64,000 nucleotides of DNA from Gemmata sp051859125 (GTDB taxonomy: Bacteria; Planctomycetota; Planctomycetia; Gemmatales; Gemmataceae), in contig NZ_JBHYGG010000302.1 in NCBI RefSeq assembly GCF_051859125.1, positions 1 through 64,000 on the forward strand. The letters run 5' to 3'. A program made the translations under genes and the position numbers. This document shows positions 8,543 through 16,998 of the stretch, one piece after another. Position 1 is the first letter of the stretch, and each line of letters begins with the position of its first letter. The notes beneath the pieces are model-generated. The model had not been told where the DNA came from and ran no database searches. It worked only from the letters and a program-made list of their open reading frames with translations.

Positions 8543-9295
8543 ATGGCTGCCGAGCAAGCACTCGCCCTCGTCGTCCGCGGCACGGACTGGAGCGAGACGA
8601 GCCGCATCACCACGCTGTTCACCCTCGAGTTCGGCAAGGTCCGGGCGCTGGCCAAGGGCGGCCGCCGCCTCAAGTCGAACTTCGACTGCGCGTTCGACCT
8701 GCTCACCGTGTGCCGCGTCGTGTTCCTCCGCAAGGCGAGCGGCGGGCTCGACCTGCTCACCGAGGCCCGCATGGAGGAGCGGTTCCCGGTCCTCCGCACC
8801 AACCTCCCGGCCCTCTATGCGGGGTACTACGTCGCCGAGCTCCTCTCCGACGGCACGCAGGACTACGACCCGCACCCCGAGCTGTTCGAGGCGGCCCTGG
8901 GCACCCTGCGGGACCTGGGCAACGGGGCCGACACCCGCGACGCCGCCACGGGATTCGAGCTTGTGTGGCTCCGGGAGCTGGGATATAGCCCGCGGCTCGA
9001 TGCGTGTGCAACGTGTGGGGCGGATGTGGTTCCGGCGGGCGCGGCGAGGGCCGCGTTCAGCCCGGCCGCGGGCGGGGCGCTGTGCCCGACCTGCGGGCCG
9101 GCCGCGCCGGACCGGCGGTGGCTCTCGGCCGCGGGGCTCGCCGCCCTGCGGGACCTGGCCGAGCCGCCGGACCGCGGGGGCGGGTTGCCGGTCCTGTCGC
9201 CGGGCGTGCGGGCCGAACTCCGGCCGCTGCTCGGGCAGACGGTGAGCTTCGTCCTGGGCCGCCGGCCGCGCTTGCTGGGGTACGTCGACGGGTGA
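8543..9295 (+). CDS. recO: DNA repair protein RecO
   Basis: A 250-aa RecO: an N-terminal OB-fold (ALALVVRGTDWSETSRITTL, residues 6-25; KVRALAKGGRR), a helical middle, and a C-terminal four-cysteine zinc site (C155/C158 in CATCG, C181/C184 in CPTCG). RecO works with RecR in the RecFOR pathway, loading RecA on SSB-coated single strands and annealing DNA. ATG 8543 matches the family N-terminus; the frame extends upstream to 8399 but that part is leader-repeat sequence. It is followed by outer-membrane biogenesis genes. Confidence 0.92.
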   Translation: MAAEQALALVVRGTDWSETSRITTLFTLEFGKVRALAKGGRRLKSNFDCAFDLLTVCRVVFLRKASGGLDLLTEARMEERFPVLRTNLPALYAGYYVAELLSDGTQDYDPHPELFEAALGTLRDLGNGADTRDAATGFELVWLRELGYSPRLDACATCGADVVPAGAARAAFSPAAGGALCPTCGPAAPDRRWLSAAGLAALRDLAEPPDRGGGLPVLSPGVRAELRPLLGQTVSFVLGRRPRLLGYVDG

Positions 9296-9321
9296 TCGTC
9301 CGGGGCACGGGGGTTCGCACG

Positions 9322-10560
9322 ATGGCCGGTTCAGCCGAAACGAGTGGGCGGGCGACGCGACCGTGGCTGGTCGCGCTCGCCGCGGCGTTCGCGGTGCTCG
9401 CTCCGGGGTGCAAGACGAACTTCAAGGAGCAGGGGCGCGCCCTGCGGTCGATGTTCCTCGACTCGGCCTACGAGGACCCCGAGGCCCAGGCGAAGTTCGC
9501 CGCGGCCCGCGCGCTGTACGACGAGGGGAACTACTCGAAGGCGATCAAGGGGTTCCGCGAGCTCGCCGACAACCGGTCGAACCCGGCCGGGATGCTCGAG
9601 GACGCCCGGTTCATGCAGGCCGAGTGCCGGTACGCCGCCGGCGAGTACCCCGAGGCCGTCGACACGTACCACAAGCTGCTCCTCGACTTCCCAACCGGGG
9701 CGCACCGCCGCGAGGCGTGCGGCCGCATGTTCGAGATCTGCGACTACTGGCTCGACGATTTCCGCAACGAGATCACGCGGCGGCAGGACGAGACCGGGGT
9801 CATGAAGTGGCGGCCCGAGTGGAAGAACCCGCTCGACAAGACCCGCCCGTGGCTCGGCCAGGAGGGCCGGACCCTGGAGGCGCTCGACCACATCTGGACC
9901 CACGACATGACCGGCCCGACCGCGGACCGGGCGCTGTTCTGGTGCGGGTACGTGAACTTCGTCCGCGGGAACTTCCAGGAGTCCGACCACTTCTTCAGCA
10001 CGCTGTGCGAGATGCACAAGGAGAGCCCGCTGCGGCCCCAGGCGATGGCGTACGCGATCCAGGCGAAGAACAACGCGACCGGCGGGGCCGAGTACGACGG
10101 CCGCAAGTGCGCCGAGGCGCTCCAGCTCGTCCACACGGCCGAGGCGACCGTCCCCGAGCTGACGAAGAACCCGGAGATGGTGGACAAGCTGACCCGGGCC
10201 AAGTTCGCCATCCGGTACCAGCAGGCGGAGAAGGACTTCCGCATGGCCGAGTACTACGAGCGGACCGGGCACCCCGGCTCGGCGGTGTTCTACTACGAGC
10301 TGGTCCGCCGCCGGTACGCCGGGACCCGGTACTCGGAACTCGCCGGCGAGAAGAAGGAGCACCTGGTCGCGCTCATGAAGGAGGGCAAGCCCGCCCCCGG
10401 CCGCGACCCGTTCGCCATCGTGCAGGCCAAGTGGAAGGAAGTGTTCAACGCCCCGCAGGCGAAGCCCGGCGAGGAGGCCGCCCCGCCCGATCGCCCGCCC
10501 GTGACCCCGGCCGGCGGCCCGCAGCCGCTGCCCACCGGGGCCGTGCAGCCGGGGCCGTGA
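9322..10560 (+). CDS. TPR lipoprotein, BamD-like
   Basis: A 412-aa protein with a lipoprotein signal (hydrophobic 15-30 ending in LAPGC, lipid Cys near residue 33) and tetratricopeptide repeats in the first half (ALYDEGNYSKAIKGFRELAD; AGEYPEAVDTYHKLLLDFP). The spacing resembles BamD/YfiO-type lipoproteins. Further helical repeats follow, and the last 40 residues are Pro/Gly-rich. ATG 9322 places the signal at the N-terminus. It starts 26 bp after recO and precedes an LptE-like gene by 65 bp, which supports a role in outer-membrane assembly; BamD itself is shorter, so orthology is not certain. Confidence 0.8.
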   Translation: MAGSAETSGRATRPWLVALAAAFAVLAPGCKTNFKEQGRALRSMFLDSAYEDPEAQAKFAAARALYDEGNYSKAIKGFRELADNRSNPAGMLEDARFMQAECRYAAGEYPEAVDTYHKLLLDFPTGAHRREACGRMFEICDYWLDDFRNEITRRQDETGVMKWRPEWKNPLDKTRPWLGQEGRTLEALDHIWTHDMTGPTADRALFWCGYVNFVRGNFQESDHFFSTLCEMHKESPLRPQAMAYAIQAKNNATGGAEYDGRKCAEALQLVHTAEATVPELTKNPEMVDKLTRAKFAIRYQQAEKDFRMAEYYERTGHPGSAVFYYELVRRRYAGTRYSELAGEKKEHLVALMKEGKPAPGRDPFAIVQAKWKEVFNAPQAKPGEEAAPPDRPPVTPAGGPQPLPTGAVQPGP

Positions 10561-10625
10561 GGCCGGGAGTGTGAGTTGAACCGGGGGACCCACCTCCCCC
10601 GCTCGCCACGAATCGGAAGGGCCCC

Positions 10626-11291
10626 ATGCCAGCACCCACCCGCCGCCGGTTCCTCCGCCTCGCCGCGCTCGCCCCGCTCGGCGGGCTGCTCGGGTGCCGC
10701 GGCACGCCGTCGGTCCTCGGGTACAAGCTCGGGGCCGGCGCGCTCTACGACGAGAACATCAAGACGGTGTACGTGCCGATCTTCGTGAACCGCGCGTTCC
10801 AGACGAACCCGTACCGCGGGTTCGAGAACGACATCACCAAGGCGGTCATCGACGAGATCGGCCGGACCACGTCGTTCCGCGTCACCTCGGACCCGGCGCG
10901 GGCCGACACCGAGCTGCTCGGCGTCGTCTCCCAGGTCTACAAGGGCATCCTGAACCGGACGCAGCAGAACCAGGTCCGCGAGGGCGAACTCGTCGTGAAC
11001 GTGGACGTGGTGTGGCGCGACCTGCGGGACGGGACGATCCTGTCGGCCCCGCGGGGCGGCCGGCCGCCGGTGCCGCCCGGCGCGATCGACCCGAACAGCC
11101 CGCCGGTGCCGTTCGACCCGAGCATCCCCGTGCCGCCGGTCGCGTGCGACCCGGGCCAGCCGGTCCCCGTGCGGATCACCGCCACCGGCCGGTTCATCCC
11201 CGAACTCGGGGAGACGAACACGTCGGCCATGAACATGGTCCAGAACCGGATCGCGGTGCAGATCGTCTCGATGATGGAGAAGCGGTGGTGA
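10626..11291 (+). CDS. LptE-like lipoprotein
   Basis: A 221-aa protein with a twin-arginine-like start (TRRRFLRLAALAPL) and lipobox GLLGC (Cys near residue 23). The body contains IKTVYVPIFVNRAFQTNPYR, followed by TKAVIDEIGRTTSFRV and LVVNVDVVWRDLRDG, the pattern of the LptE family (the lipoprotein plug of the LptD LPS translocon). A Pro-rich insert occupies about 145-185. GGAAGG upstream of ATG 10626 is a good ribosome site. Its position after a BamD-like gene fits outer-membrane assembly. Confidence 0.8.
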   Translation: MPAPTRRRFLRLAALAPLGGLLGCRGTPSVLGYKLGAGALYDENIKTVYVPIFVNRAFQTNPYRGFENDITKAVIDEIGRTTSFRVTSDPARADTELLGVVSQVYKGILNRTQQNQVREGELVVNVDVVWRDLRDGTILSAPRGGRPPVPPGAIDPNSPPVPFDPSIPVPPVACDPGQPVPVRITATGRFIPELGETNTSAMNMVQNRIAVQIVSMMEKRW

Positions 11292-11297
11292 CGTGGA

Positions 11298-11325
11298 GCG
11301 GGCCGCGGCAATCGCCGCGGCCCGC
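11298..11325 (+). terminator. Perfect 12-bp hairpin after the LptE-like gene
   Basis: GCGGGCCGCGGC (11298-11309) and its exact complement (11314-11325) enclose the loop AATC, starting 6 bp after the stop codon. There is no T-tract, but stem strength and position fit a transcription end for the recO-BamD-LptE group. Confidence 0.65.
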
Positions 11326-11384
11326 GTCGTCATTGGAACCGGTAGCGGAAAGGACCGCGCCTCTGGGGGGCAGGTCAGGTGGCC

Positions 11385-11563
11385 CCCCTCACCCGCCGCT
11401 CGAAGACTCGCGGCGACCTCTCCCCGTCGGAACGGGGCGAGGTGGGGCTCACCGGTTTTCTCGTGTGCGAGGTGGCCCGGTCAGCGGCAGAGAGGGCCAT
11501 TCGCACCACCTCGCCCCGGCTTTGCGGGGAGAGGTCGCCGCGCCTCGCGGCGGGTGAGGGGCG
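11385..11563. repeat. Intergenic palindrome, CCTCCCC family, copy 2
   Basis: Arms of about 60 bp (11385-11445 and 11504-11563) pair with a few mismatches; the left arm contains CCCCTCACCCGCCGCTCGAA and CGGCGACCTCTCCCC, and the right arm carries their complements. Within each arm a smaller hairpin is visible (CCCCGTCGGAACGGGG). It shares the CTCGAAGACTCG segment with copy 1. Confidence 0.75.
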
Positions 11564-11610
11564 ACCACGCACGCCACTCACCCGACACGTTCCCGCACTC
11601 CGCCTCCTCT

Positions 11611-12879
11611 TTAGCTGAACAGTTCGTCCACCGGCTTGCCGCTGTCCACCAGCTTCATCGGCCGCTGGAGCGGGGTCATGACCTCCTTGTTCGGGTCGAT
11701 GCCCAGCGCGTGGCAGATCGACGCGTGCAGGTGGCTCACCTTGACCGGCCGGTCCTTGGGCAGCATCGCGTCCGCGTCGGACGAGCCGATCACCTGCCCG
11801 CCCTTCACGCCGCCGCCGGCGAACAGGCAGCTGAACACGCCCGGGTGGTGGTCGCGGCCCGCCTGCGGGTTGATCTTCGGCGTGCGGCCGAACTCGCTCA
11901 GCACCACGATCATCGTCTTCTTGAGCAGCCCGGTCTCGGCGAGGTCCGAGATCAGCGCCGCCAGCGCCGGGTCCATCACGTCGCCGTGGTCCCGCATGGC
12001 CGGGAACGCGTTCGTGTGGACGTCGAACCCGCCGCGGTTCACCTGCACGAACCGCACGCCCTTCTCGACGAGCCGGCGGGCCAGCAGGGCCGAGCGGCCG
12101 AACTCGCTGTCCCCGTACTTCTCGACGACCTCGGGCTTCTCCTTGCGGACCTCGAACGCCTCCAGGGCCGGGCTCCGCATGAGCTTTACGGCCTCGGTCA
12201 GCGCGGTCTGCGAGCCCGCGACCTCCTCGCCCGGCAGCGCCGCCGCGGCCTTCTGGTTCATCTTCTGGAGGATGTCGAGCCGCTTGTTCCCGCGGACCTC
12301 GGTGATCCCGGCCGGGAACGCGAGGTACGGGTCCTTCTCGCCGGGGCGGCCGACGAAGTACGCCTCGCACGCCTGGCCCAGGTACCCGGCCTTCGGCGCG
12401 CCGCCGCCGATGGTCACGTAGGCCGGCAGGTCGCCCAGGCTCTTCCGCTCGCTCACCACCACCGAGCCGATGCCCGGGTGCTGGAGGTTGGCGCTCTGGG
12501 CGTAGCTCGTCTGGAGCTGGTACGTCGCCCGGCCGTGGTCGCCGTTCTGGCCGGCGATGCTGCGGACCAGCGCGACGTGCTTCATCTGCTGCGCGAGCAG
12601 CGGGAAGATCTCGGAGATCTGGACGCCGGCGACCGACGTCTTGATCGGCTCCAGGTCGCCCTGCACGTCGCGGCCCGGCTTCGGGTCGAACGTGTCGATG
12701 TGGCTCATGCCGCCGCCGTTCCAGAACAGGATGACGTGGTCGGCGGTGGCCTTCCGGTCCTCGCCGGCGCGGGCGACGAGCGTGTTGACGTTCATGCCGA
12801 GGAACGTGCCGGCCGACGCGCCGACGAAGGCGCGGCGGTTCAGGCGGTAGCCGGTACAGGGGGTCGAGGCGGTTCGCAT
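11611..12879 (-). CDS. DUF1501 domain-containing secreted protein
   Basis: A 422-aa protein. The N-terminus has a Tat-type signal (LNRRAFVGASAGTFLGMNV, residues 13-31). The mature part has the alkaline-phosphatase-like DUF1501 fold: VILFWNGGGMSHIDTFDPKP near residue 50, VVLSEFGRTPKINPQAGRDH, then SCLFAGGGVKGGQVIG, the metal-binding segments of this family. DUF1501 proteins are almost always found beside a DUF1549/DUF1553 gene, as here (153 bp upstream on the same strand). The family is heavily expanded in Planctomycetota, with a suspected role in degrading complex or sulfated polymers, but no proven reaction. Confidence 0.92.
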   Translation of the reverse strand: MRTASTPCTGYRLNRRAFVGASAGTFLGMNVNTLVARAGEDRKATADHVILFWNGGGMSHIDTFDPKPGRDVQGDLEPIKTSVAGVQISEIFPLLAQQMKHVALVRSIAGQNGDHGRATYQLQTSYAQSANLQHPGIGSVVVSERKSLGDLPAYVTIGGGAPKAGYLGQACEAYFVGRPGEKDPYLAFPAGITEVRGNKRLDILQKMNQKAAAALPGEEVAGSQTALTEAVKLMRSPALEAFEVRKEKPEVVEKYGDSEFGRSALLARRLVEKGVRFVQVNRGGFDVHTNAFPAMRDHGDVMDPALAALISDLAETGLLKKTMIVVLSEFGRTPKINPQAGRDHHPGVFSCLFAGGGVKGGQVIGSSDADAMLPKDRPVKVSHLHASICHALGIDPNKEVMTPLQRPMKLVDSGKPVDELFS

Positions 12880-12903
12880 GACGGTTCCTTTTGGGGTGTC
12901 TTC

Positions 12904-13028
12904 AGGTCATCAAGTCGTTGAGTCGTCAAGTTCGAGCGGGTGCGTTGCTGCGGCACCAAGTCGCCCGATCGGGGGGTCCGCACGCGGGGTGCCGGACCTG
13001 ACGACCTGGCGACTTGATGACTTGCGAC
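12904..13028. repeat. Imperfect palindrome, AAGTCATCAAGTCG type
   Basis: The left arm (12904-12933) has GGTCATCAAGTCG and the right arm (12997-13028) has CGACTTGATGACTTG; a TGACGAC block also matches. It fills most of the gap between the DUF1549/1553 gene and DUF1501, and would lie in the shared mRNA if they are cotranscribed. Confidence 0.6.
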
Positions 13029-13032
13029 TGCG

Positions 13033-15186
13033 TCAGGGGATGAACCGGAACTCGTTGCTGTTGAACAGCGCCCAGCGGAGGTCCGCGAGGCCGTCGGCCG
13101 GGGTCGCGCCGTCCCGCACGATCGCGCGGGCGTCGCTCAGCTCGTCCGCGGTCGGCTCGCGGGTCAGCGCCTCGCGGTACACGAGCTTGATCGCCGCGTC
13201 GACGTCGGCCTTCGGCCCGACGATCAGCGCGAACACGGGCTCGAGCGGGCCGACCCGGGCCGCCTCGTTGGTCAGCTTGCCGTTGAGCATCATCAGCGCC
13301 TGCCGCATCGACGGGCTGTGGTCCCGGCGCTCGTCGAGCGCGCCGCGGTCGGTCTGGCCGAACACGCGGAGGAAGTGGCCGGTCGGGGCCGGGCTGGCCA
13401 TCCGCATCGAGCTGGTGAACCGCGGGTTGTCGTCCACCAGCGCCTTCACCTCCTTGGTGACGTAGCGGACGCGGGTGCCGGCCGGCATGGTGCCGTTCTT
13501 CATCATCGCCTCGGCCTCCAGCTCCTCGGCCGACTTGGCAGTCATCTTGTCCACTTCGAGGCTGTCGCGCTTCTTCAGCGCGTCCTTGAAGTCGACCTCG
13601 ATCCCCTTCTCCAGGTCGTAGCTGCCGGCGACCGTCTTCGGGCCGCCCATCGCGGGCATGGCCGGCATCGCGTCCCCGCCGCCGAGCTTCGGCTTCGCCG
13701 GCTTGGACGGGTCGTCCTTCACGGCGACCGCGACCTGCTGGTACGTCACGACCGTGGTCATGTTCTCGCCGGGCCGGTGCTTCGGGGCGAACAGGTGCCC
13801 GGCCTGCACGATGCTGTCGAACAGCGCCTCGGACCCCATGCGCCGCGGCGGGGTGGCGGTGAACGCCTTCTCGGCGGCCTGCCGCTCGAGGGCCGGGAGG
13901 CCGCCCGGCATGTGCCCGCGGGCGTACGCCTGGGTGCGGGCGATTGTGGCGACCAGGAACCGGAAGTCGTACCCGCTGGCGACGAACTCGTCGGCGAGGA
14001 AGTCGAGGGTCTTCGGGTGGCTCGGCGGGTTGTCGTCGCGGAAGTCGTCCACCGGGTTCACGAACCCGCGGCCGACCATCTCGGCCCACACGCGGTTCAC
14101 CATCGCCCGCGAGTAGAACCGGTTCCGCGGGTCGGTGACGGCCTCACCGAGCTTCCGCCGCAGTTCGCTCGACCGGTACAGGTCGCCCTCGAGGTCAATG
14201 GCCTTGATGCCGGCCTTCGCCTCGTCGACGACGTTGAGCGGGTCCTTGGCCCCGGCCGCGGTCTTCGAGCCGTCGAGCAGGTCGTCCACGGTCGTGCCCC
14301 TGGTGGCGGCCGCGGCCCTGACCGCGGCCGCCTCGGCGGCGCGGCGCTCCGTGAGCCGGGCGATGTGCCGGCTCGGGCCGTCGCCGGCGTCGAGCTTGTA
14401 CGGGAACGCCGCCGCCACCGCCTTGCGGGCCTTGCCCTGGGCCTTGTCCTCGGGCGGCCACAGGATCACCGTCTCGGCCCGCTCGTTGAGGAAGATCCCG
14501 AGCACCTGCATCTTGATGCGGTGCTCGACCCGCTGGGTTTTGCCGAAGAACGCGGCGAGGTCGTAGAACTGCTCGCGGGTCCACACGTCGAACGGGTGGT
14601 CGTGGCACTGGGCGCACGAGATGCGGACCCCCATGAACACCTGCGACACGACCCCGGTGAGGGCCAGCGGGTCGGCGTCGTCGCCGAGGATGAACCCGGT
14701 CGTGGGCTGGGTGCCGGCGCGGCCGGCGGCGGCGAGGAGCTTGCGGGTCAGCACGTCGTAGGGCACGTTCGCCCGGACCGCCTCGTGGATGAACGCCTGG
14801 AACGCCGGGCCGCCGTCGGCCCCGTACCGGACCCGGAGCAGGTCGCCGTAGAACACGGCCCACCGGTCCGCGAACTGCTCGCGGGCCATGAGTTCGTCGA
14901 CCCACTTGCCGCGGCGCTCGGCCGCGGGCAGCGCGAGGAACTTGGCGATCTCGGCGTCGGTCGGGATGCGGGCGTTGAGGTCGAGGGAGACGCGGCGGAG
15001 GAACGCGAGGTCCCCCACGGGGCCGGCCTCGCGGGTCTTCGGGCCGGCGGCGTTCTCCGCGGCGAGGAGCGCGTCGGCGCCCCGGGCCGCGGCGGCCGGG
15101 TCCGGTGCGGGCGGGCCGGCGGCCCGGGCGGTCGCGGCCGCGAGGCCGAGCGCCACAAGGGCCAATGCGAGCTGGCGAGTGGACAC
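13033..15186 (-). CDS. DUF1549/DUF1553 cytochrome-like secreted protein
   Basis: A 717-aa protein with a signal peptide (LALALVALGLAAATARA). The DUF1549 region comes first (FLRRVSLDLNARIPTDAEI, then WAVFYGDLLRVRYG). A c-type haem-like motif CAQCHDHPFDVW follows near residue 200. The C-terminal DUF1553 part has NRFYSRAMVNRVWAEMVGRG, FRFLVATIARTQAY and the end region AREALTREPTADEL-like. GTG 15186 has GAGGAGG upstream. Partner of DUF1501 downstream. Such pairs are hallmark planctomycete genes, thought to act in the periplasm; the reaction is unknown. Confidence 0.92.
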   Translation of the reverse strand: MSTRQLALALVALGLAAATARAAGPPAPDPAAAARGADALLAAENAAGPKTREAGPVGDLAFLRRVSLDLNARIPTDAEIAKFLALPAAERRGKWVDELMAREQFADRWAVFYGDLLRVRYGADGGPAFQAFIHEAVRANVPYDVLTRKLLAAAGRAGTQPTTGFILGDDADPLALTGVVSQVFMGVRISCAQCHDHPFDVWTREQFYDLAAFFGKTQRVEHRIKMQVLGIFLNERAETVILWPPEDKAQGKARKAVAAAFPYKLDAGDGPSRHIARLTERRAAEAAAVRAAAATRGTTVDDLLDGSKTAAGAKDPLNVVDEAKAGIKAIDLEGDLYRSSELRRKLGEAVTDPRNRFYSRAMVNRVWAEMVGRGFVNPVDDFRDDNPPSHPKTLDFLADEFVASGYDFRFLVATIARTQAYARGHMPGGLPALERQAAEKAFTATPPRRMGSEALFDSIVQAGHLFAPKHRPGENMTTVVTYQQVAVAVKDDPSKPAKPKLGGGDAMPAMPAMGGPKTVAGSYDLEKGIEVDFKDALKKRDSLEVDKMTAKSAEELEAEAMMKNGTMPAGTRVRYVTKEVKALVDDNPRFTSSMRMASPAPTGHFLRVFGQTDRGALDERRDHSPSMRQALMMLNGKLTNEAARVGPLEPVFALIVGPKADVDAAIKLVYREALTREPTADELSDARAIVRDGATPADGLADLRWALFNSNEFRFIP

Positions 15187-15244
15187 CGCTTCTCCTCCTC
15201 GGTGAAGTTGGGGCGGGGCGACCGGGGCGGTCGCTCGGCGGGTG

Positions 15245-15655
15245 CTACGACGGTCGCTCTTCTTCGATCACGTGGACCACTTCGCCGCCGGCCTGGCTGA
15301 CCGCTTCCATGATCGGTTCGAAGGTGGCGGCGAGGGTCTCGTGGTGGATCTTCAGAACGACGCTGCGTTCGGTGGGGGGCTTGTCGCCCAGGAGGGCGGC
15401 GACCTTCTCGGCCAGGTCGCGGAGCCCGATCTGCTGGCCGTTCAAATATACCCGATTGTCCCGGTCCACGGTAACGGAAATTAGAGGGTTCTTGATGACC
15501 TGCCCGCCGGCGGCCTTGGCCGGCACCCAGTCGAGCCGGTTGCTATCGTCCTGCGTCTTCGCCAGGATCAGGAAGAACAGCACGAGGTTGAACGCGATGT
15601 CGGCCATCGACACGTAGGGCGGGGTGACGTCCAACTTTCGGCGCGCGAACCGCAT
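15245..15655 (-). CDS. exbD: ExbD/TolR biopolymer transport protein (second copy)
   Basis: A 136-aa ExbD family protein: a short cytoplasmic start, one membrane helix with the essential Asp (VSMADIAFNLVLFFLILA, about residues 16-33) and a periplasmic ExbD domain (ISVTVDRDNRVYLNGQQIGL). ExbD sits in the ExbB pentamer pore, and its Asp takes part in proton-driven motion. It lies 97 bp downstream of another exbD; a 28-bp perfect palindrome fills that gap. GAGG lies 5 bp before ATG 15655. Confidence 0.9.
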   Translation of the reverse strand: MRFARRKLDVTPPYVSMADIAFNLVLFFLILAKTQDDSNRLDWVPAKAAGGQVIKNPLISVTVDRDNRVYLNGQQIGLRDLAEKVAALLGDKPPTERSVVLKIHHETLAATFEPIMEAVSQAGGEVVHVIEEERPS

Positions 15656-15672
15656 GAGAGCCTCTTGTCTGG

Positions 15673-15744
15673 GGCGAGCCGGGAGCGTCAGCGACCGGAG
15701 CGGGCGTTAACGTGGCCTCCGGTCGCTGACGCTCCCGGCTCGCC
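15673..15744. repeat. Perfect 28-bp palindrome between the two exbD genes
   Basis: Arms 15673-15700 and 15717-15744 are exact complements, with core GGGAGCGTCAGCGACCGGAG, around a 16-nt loop. The stem inside the operon could reduce expression of downstream genes relative to exbB. No second copy is seen in the window. Confidence 0.9.
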
Positions 15745-15752
15745 TCGAACGA

Positions 15753-16190
15753 CTAACGCACGACTACCTGTTCCTCTTCCAACTGGAGCGTGATCGCGCC
15801 GCCGGCCTGTTCGATCGCGCCGGTCACGCGGATCCAGTGGCTGTACGGCGCGTCCTTCGCGCTCTTCACGACGACGATCTTGTCCTCGGGGCGGGTCTTG
15901 CCGGCGAGGAGGGTCGCGAGCTTCGCCTGGACCTGCGCGGTCGGCACGTCCTCGCCGTTGACCTTCACGTCGGTGCGGCCGATCGCGACCTCGATGTTCG
16001 TGTTCTTCTGCTCCGCCGCCTTCTCCTTGCTGGCACTCGGCATCTGCTGCGGGCGGCCCTTCTCGTCCTCGGCGGTCGAGGCGCAGACGACGAAGAAGAT
16101 GAGCAGGTTGAAGGCGAGGTCGGTGAGGAGGTTCAGCACCCAGGCGGTCTGAGCCCCGCCGCTGCCGCCCCCGACGGGTCCGGCGGCCAT
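15753..16190 (-). CDS. exbD: ExbD/TolR biopolymer transport protein (first copy)
   Basis: A 145-aa ExbD protein with one membrane helix and conserved Asp (NLLTDLAFNLLIFFVV, about residues 20-35), a charged linker (SASKEKAAEQKNTN) and a periplasmic domain (IEVAIGRTDVKVNGEDV). Only 3 bp separate its start from the exbB stop, which indicates translational coupling. Two non-identical ExbD genes with one ExbB resemble TonB systems that carry ExbD1/ExbD2. Confidence 0.9.
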   Translation of the reverse strand: MAAGPVGGGSGGAQTAWVLNLLTDLAFNLLIFFVVCASTAEDEKGRPQQMPSASKEKAAEQKNTNIEVAIGRTDVKVNGEDVPTAQVQAKLATLLAGKTRPEDKIVVVKSAKDAPYSHWIRVTGAIEQAGGAITLQLEEEQVVVR

Positions 16191-16193
16191 GCG

Positions 16194-16967
16194 TCAGCCC
16201 CCCTTCTTGGCGAGGGCCGCGGCGGCCGGCGCGGCGACGGCCGCCACGGTGGCGGTGCGGGCGGCGTCGGCGGCCGGGGCGAGGCGCAGCACCAGCGCTT
16301 CCACCAGTTGCGACGCGGTTTCTTCCGCCTCCAGGATGTGCTGGCTGACGACCGACGTGAAGTAGTTGAAGAACATGTACGCCGGGATGCCGACCATGAG
16401 CCCCCACACGGTCACGATGAGCTTGAGCTGGATGCCCGCAGCGGCGACCTTGATGATGTTTTCGCCGGCCTTCATGTTCGTGATGCCCTGGAACATGAGC
16501 ACCATGCCGACGACCGTGCCGAGCGACCCGAGCATCGGGGCGACGCTGGCGACCGTCGAGAGCACCGGCAGGTTCTTCTCGAGCGCCGCGGTGACGTGCG
16601 GGGCGTAGTCCTCCATCGCCTTGACGACCTGCTCCTCGATCTTGGCGGGGTCGTAGTTGAGCTTCTTGAGGAGCTTGTACCGGTGGATGCCGACGGCGAG
16701 GATGGCCGGCACCGGGCCGTGCGCCTGCGCGCACAACGCGATCGCCTCCTCGACGCGGTCCTGGTAGAGCAGGTCGAGCACCTGGGTGCGGAGCCCCTGG
16801 CCGTCGAGGCCGATGAGCCGCAGGGTGCGGAACCGCTCGATGACGACCCCGGTGCCGATGATGGCGAGCAGCAGGATCGGCCACATGAAGATGCCGCCGT
16901 CGAACATGTACCCGAGCGCCCCCGAGTGGAGCAGGTCGGACCCGGCGGCTTCGGCGAAGTGAGGCAT
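16194..16967 (-). CDS. exbB: MotA/TolQ/ExbB proton channel protein
   Basis: A 257-aa inner-membrane protein with three helices: about residues 18-40 (IFMWPILLLAIIGTGVVIE), 120-145 (APMLGSLGTVVGMVLMFQGI) and 170-195 (VTVWGLMVGIPAYMFFNYF). The layout and the GTVVGM segment are those of ExbB/TolQ. With ExbD it forms a motor converting proton flow into work on periplasmic partners. The start codon at 16967 directly abuts the heptamer repeat tract and has no Shine-Dalgarno sequence. No TonB, Tol or Pal gene is adjacent; giant TPR proteins are encoded upstream instead. Confidence 0.92.
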   Translation of the reverse strand: MPHFAEAAGSDLLHSGALGYMFDGGIFMWPILLLAIIGTGVVIERFRTLRLIGLDGQGLRTQVLDLLYQDRVEEAIALCAQAHGPVPAILAVGIHRYKLLKKLNYDPAKIEEQVVKAMEDYAPHVTAALEKNLPVLSTVASVAPMLGSLGTVVGMVLMFQGITNMKAGENIIKVAAAGIQLKLIVTVWGLMVGIPAYMFFNYFTSVVSQHILEAEETASQLVEALVLRLAPAADAARTATVAAVAAPAAAALAKKGG

Positions 16968-16998
16968 AGTGTTTAGTGTTTAGTGTTTAGTGTTTAGT
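16968..16998. repeat. Heptamer tandem repeat tract 1 (GTTTAGT)4
   Basis: Four full GTTTAGT units plus a partial one. The tract replaces the leader of exbB and supplies the TAA stop codon of the S23 gene (16994-16996). AT-rich compared with everything around it. Confidence 0.95.

Larger units (their letters stand above)
11292..11610. other. Convergent gene-free stretch
   Basis: 319 bp between converging genes. It holds the 12-bp hairpin just after the LptE-like gene and then a long palindrome. No coding sequence is apparent. Confidence 0.6.
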
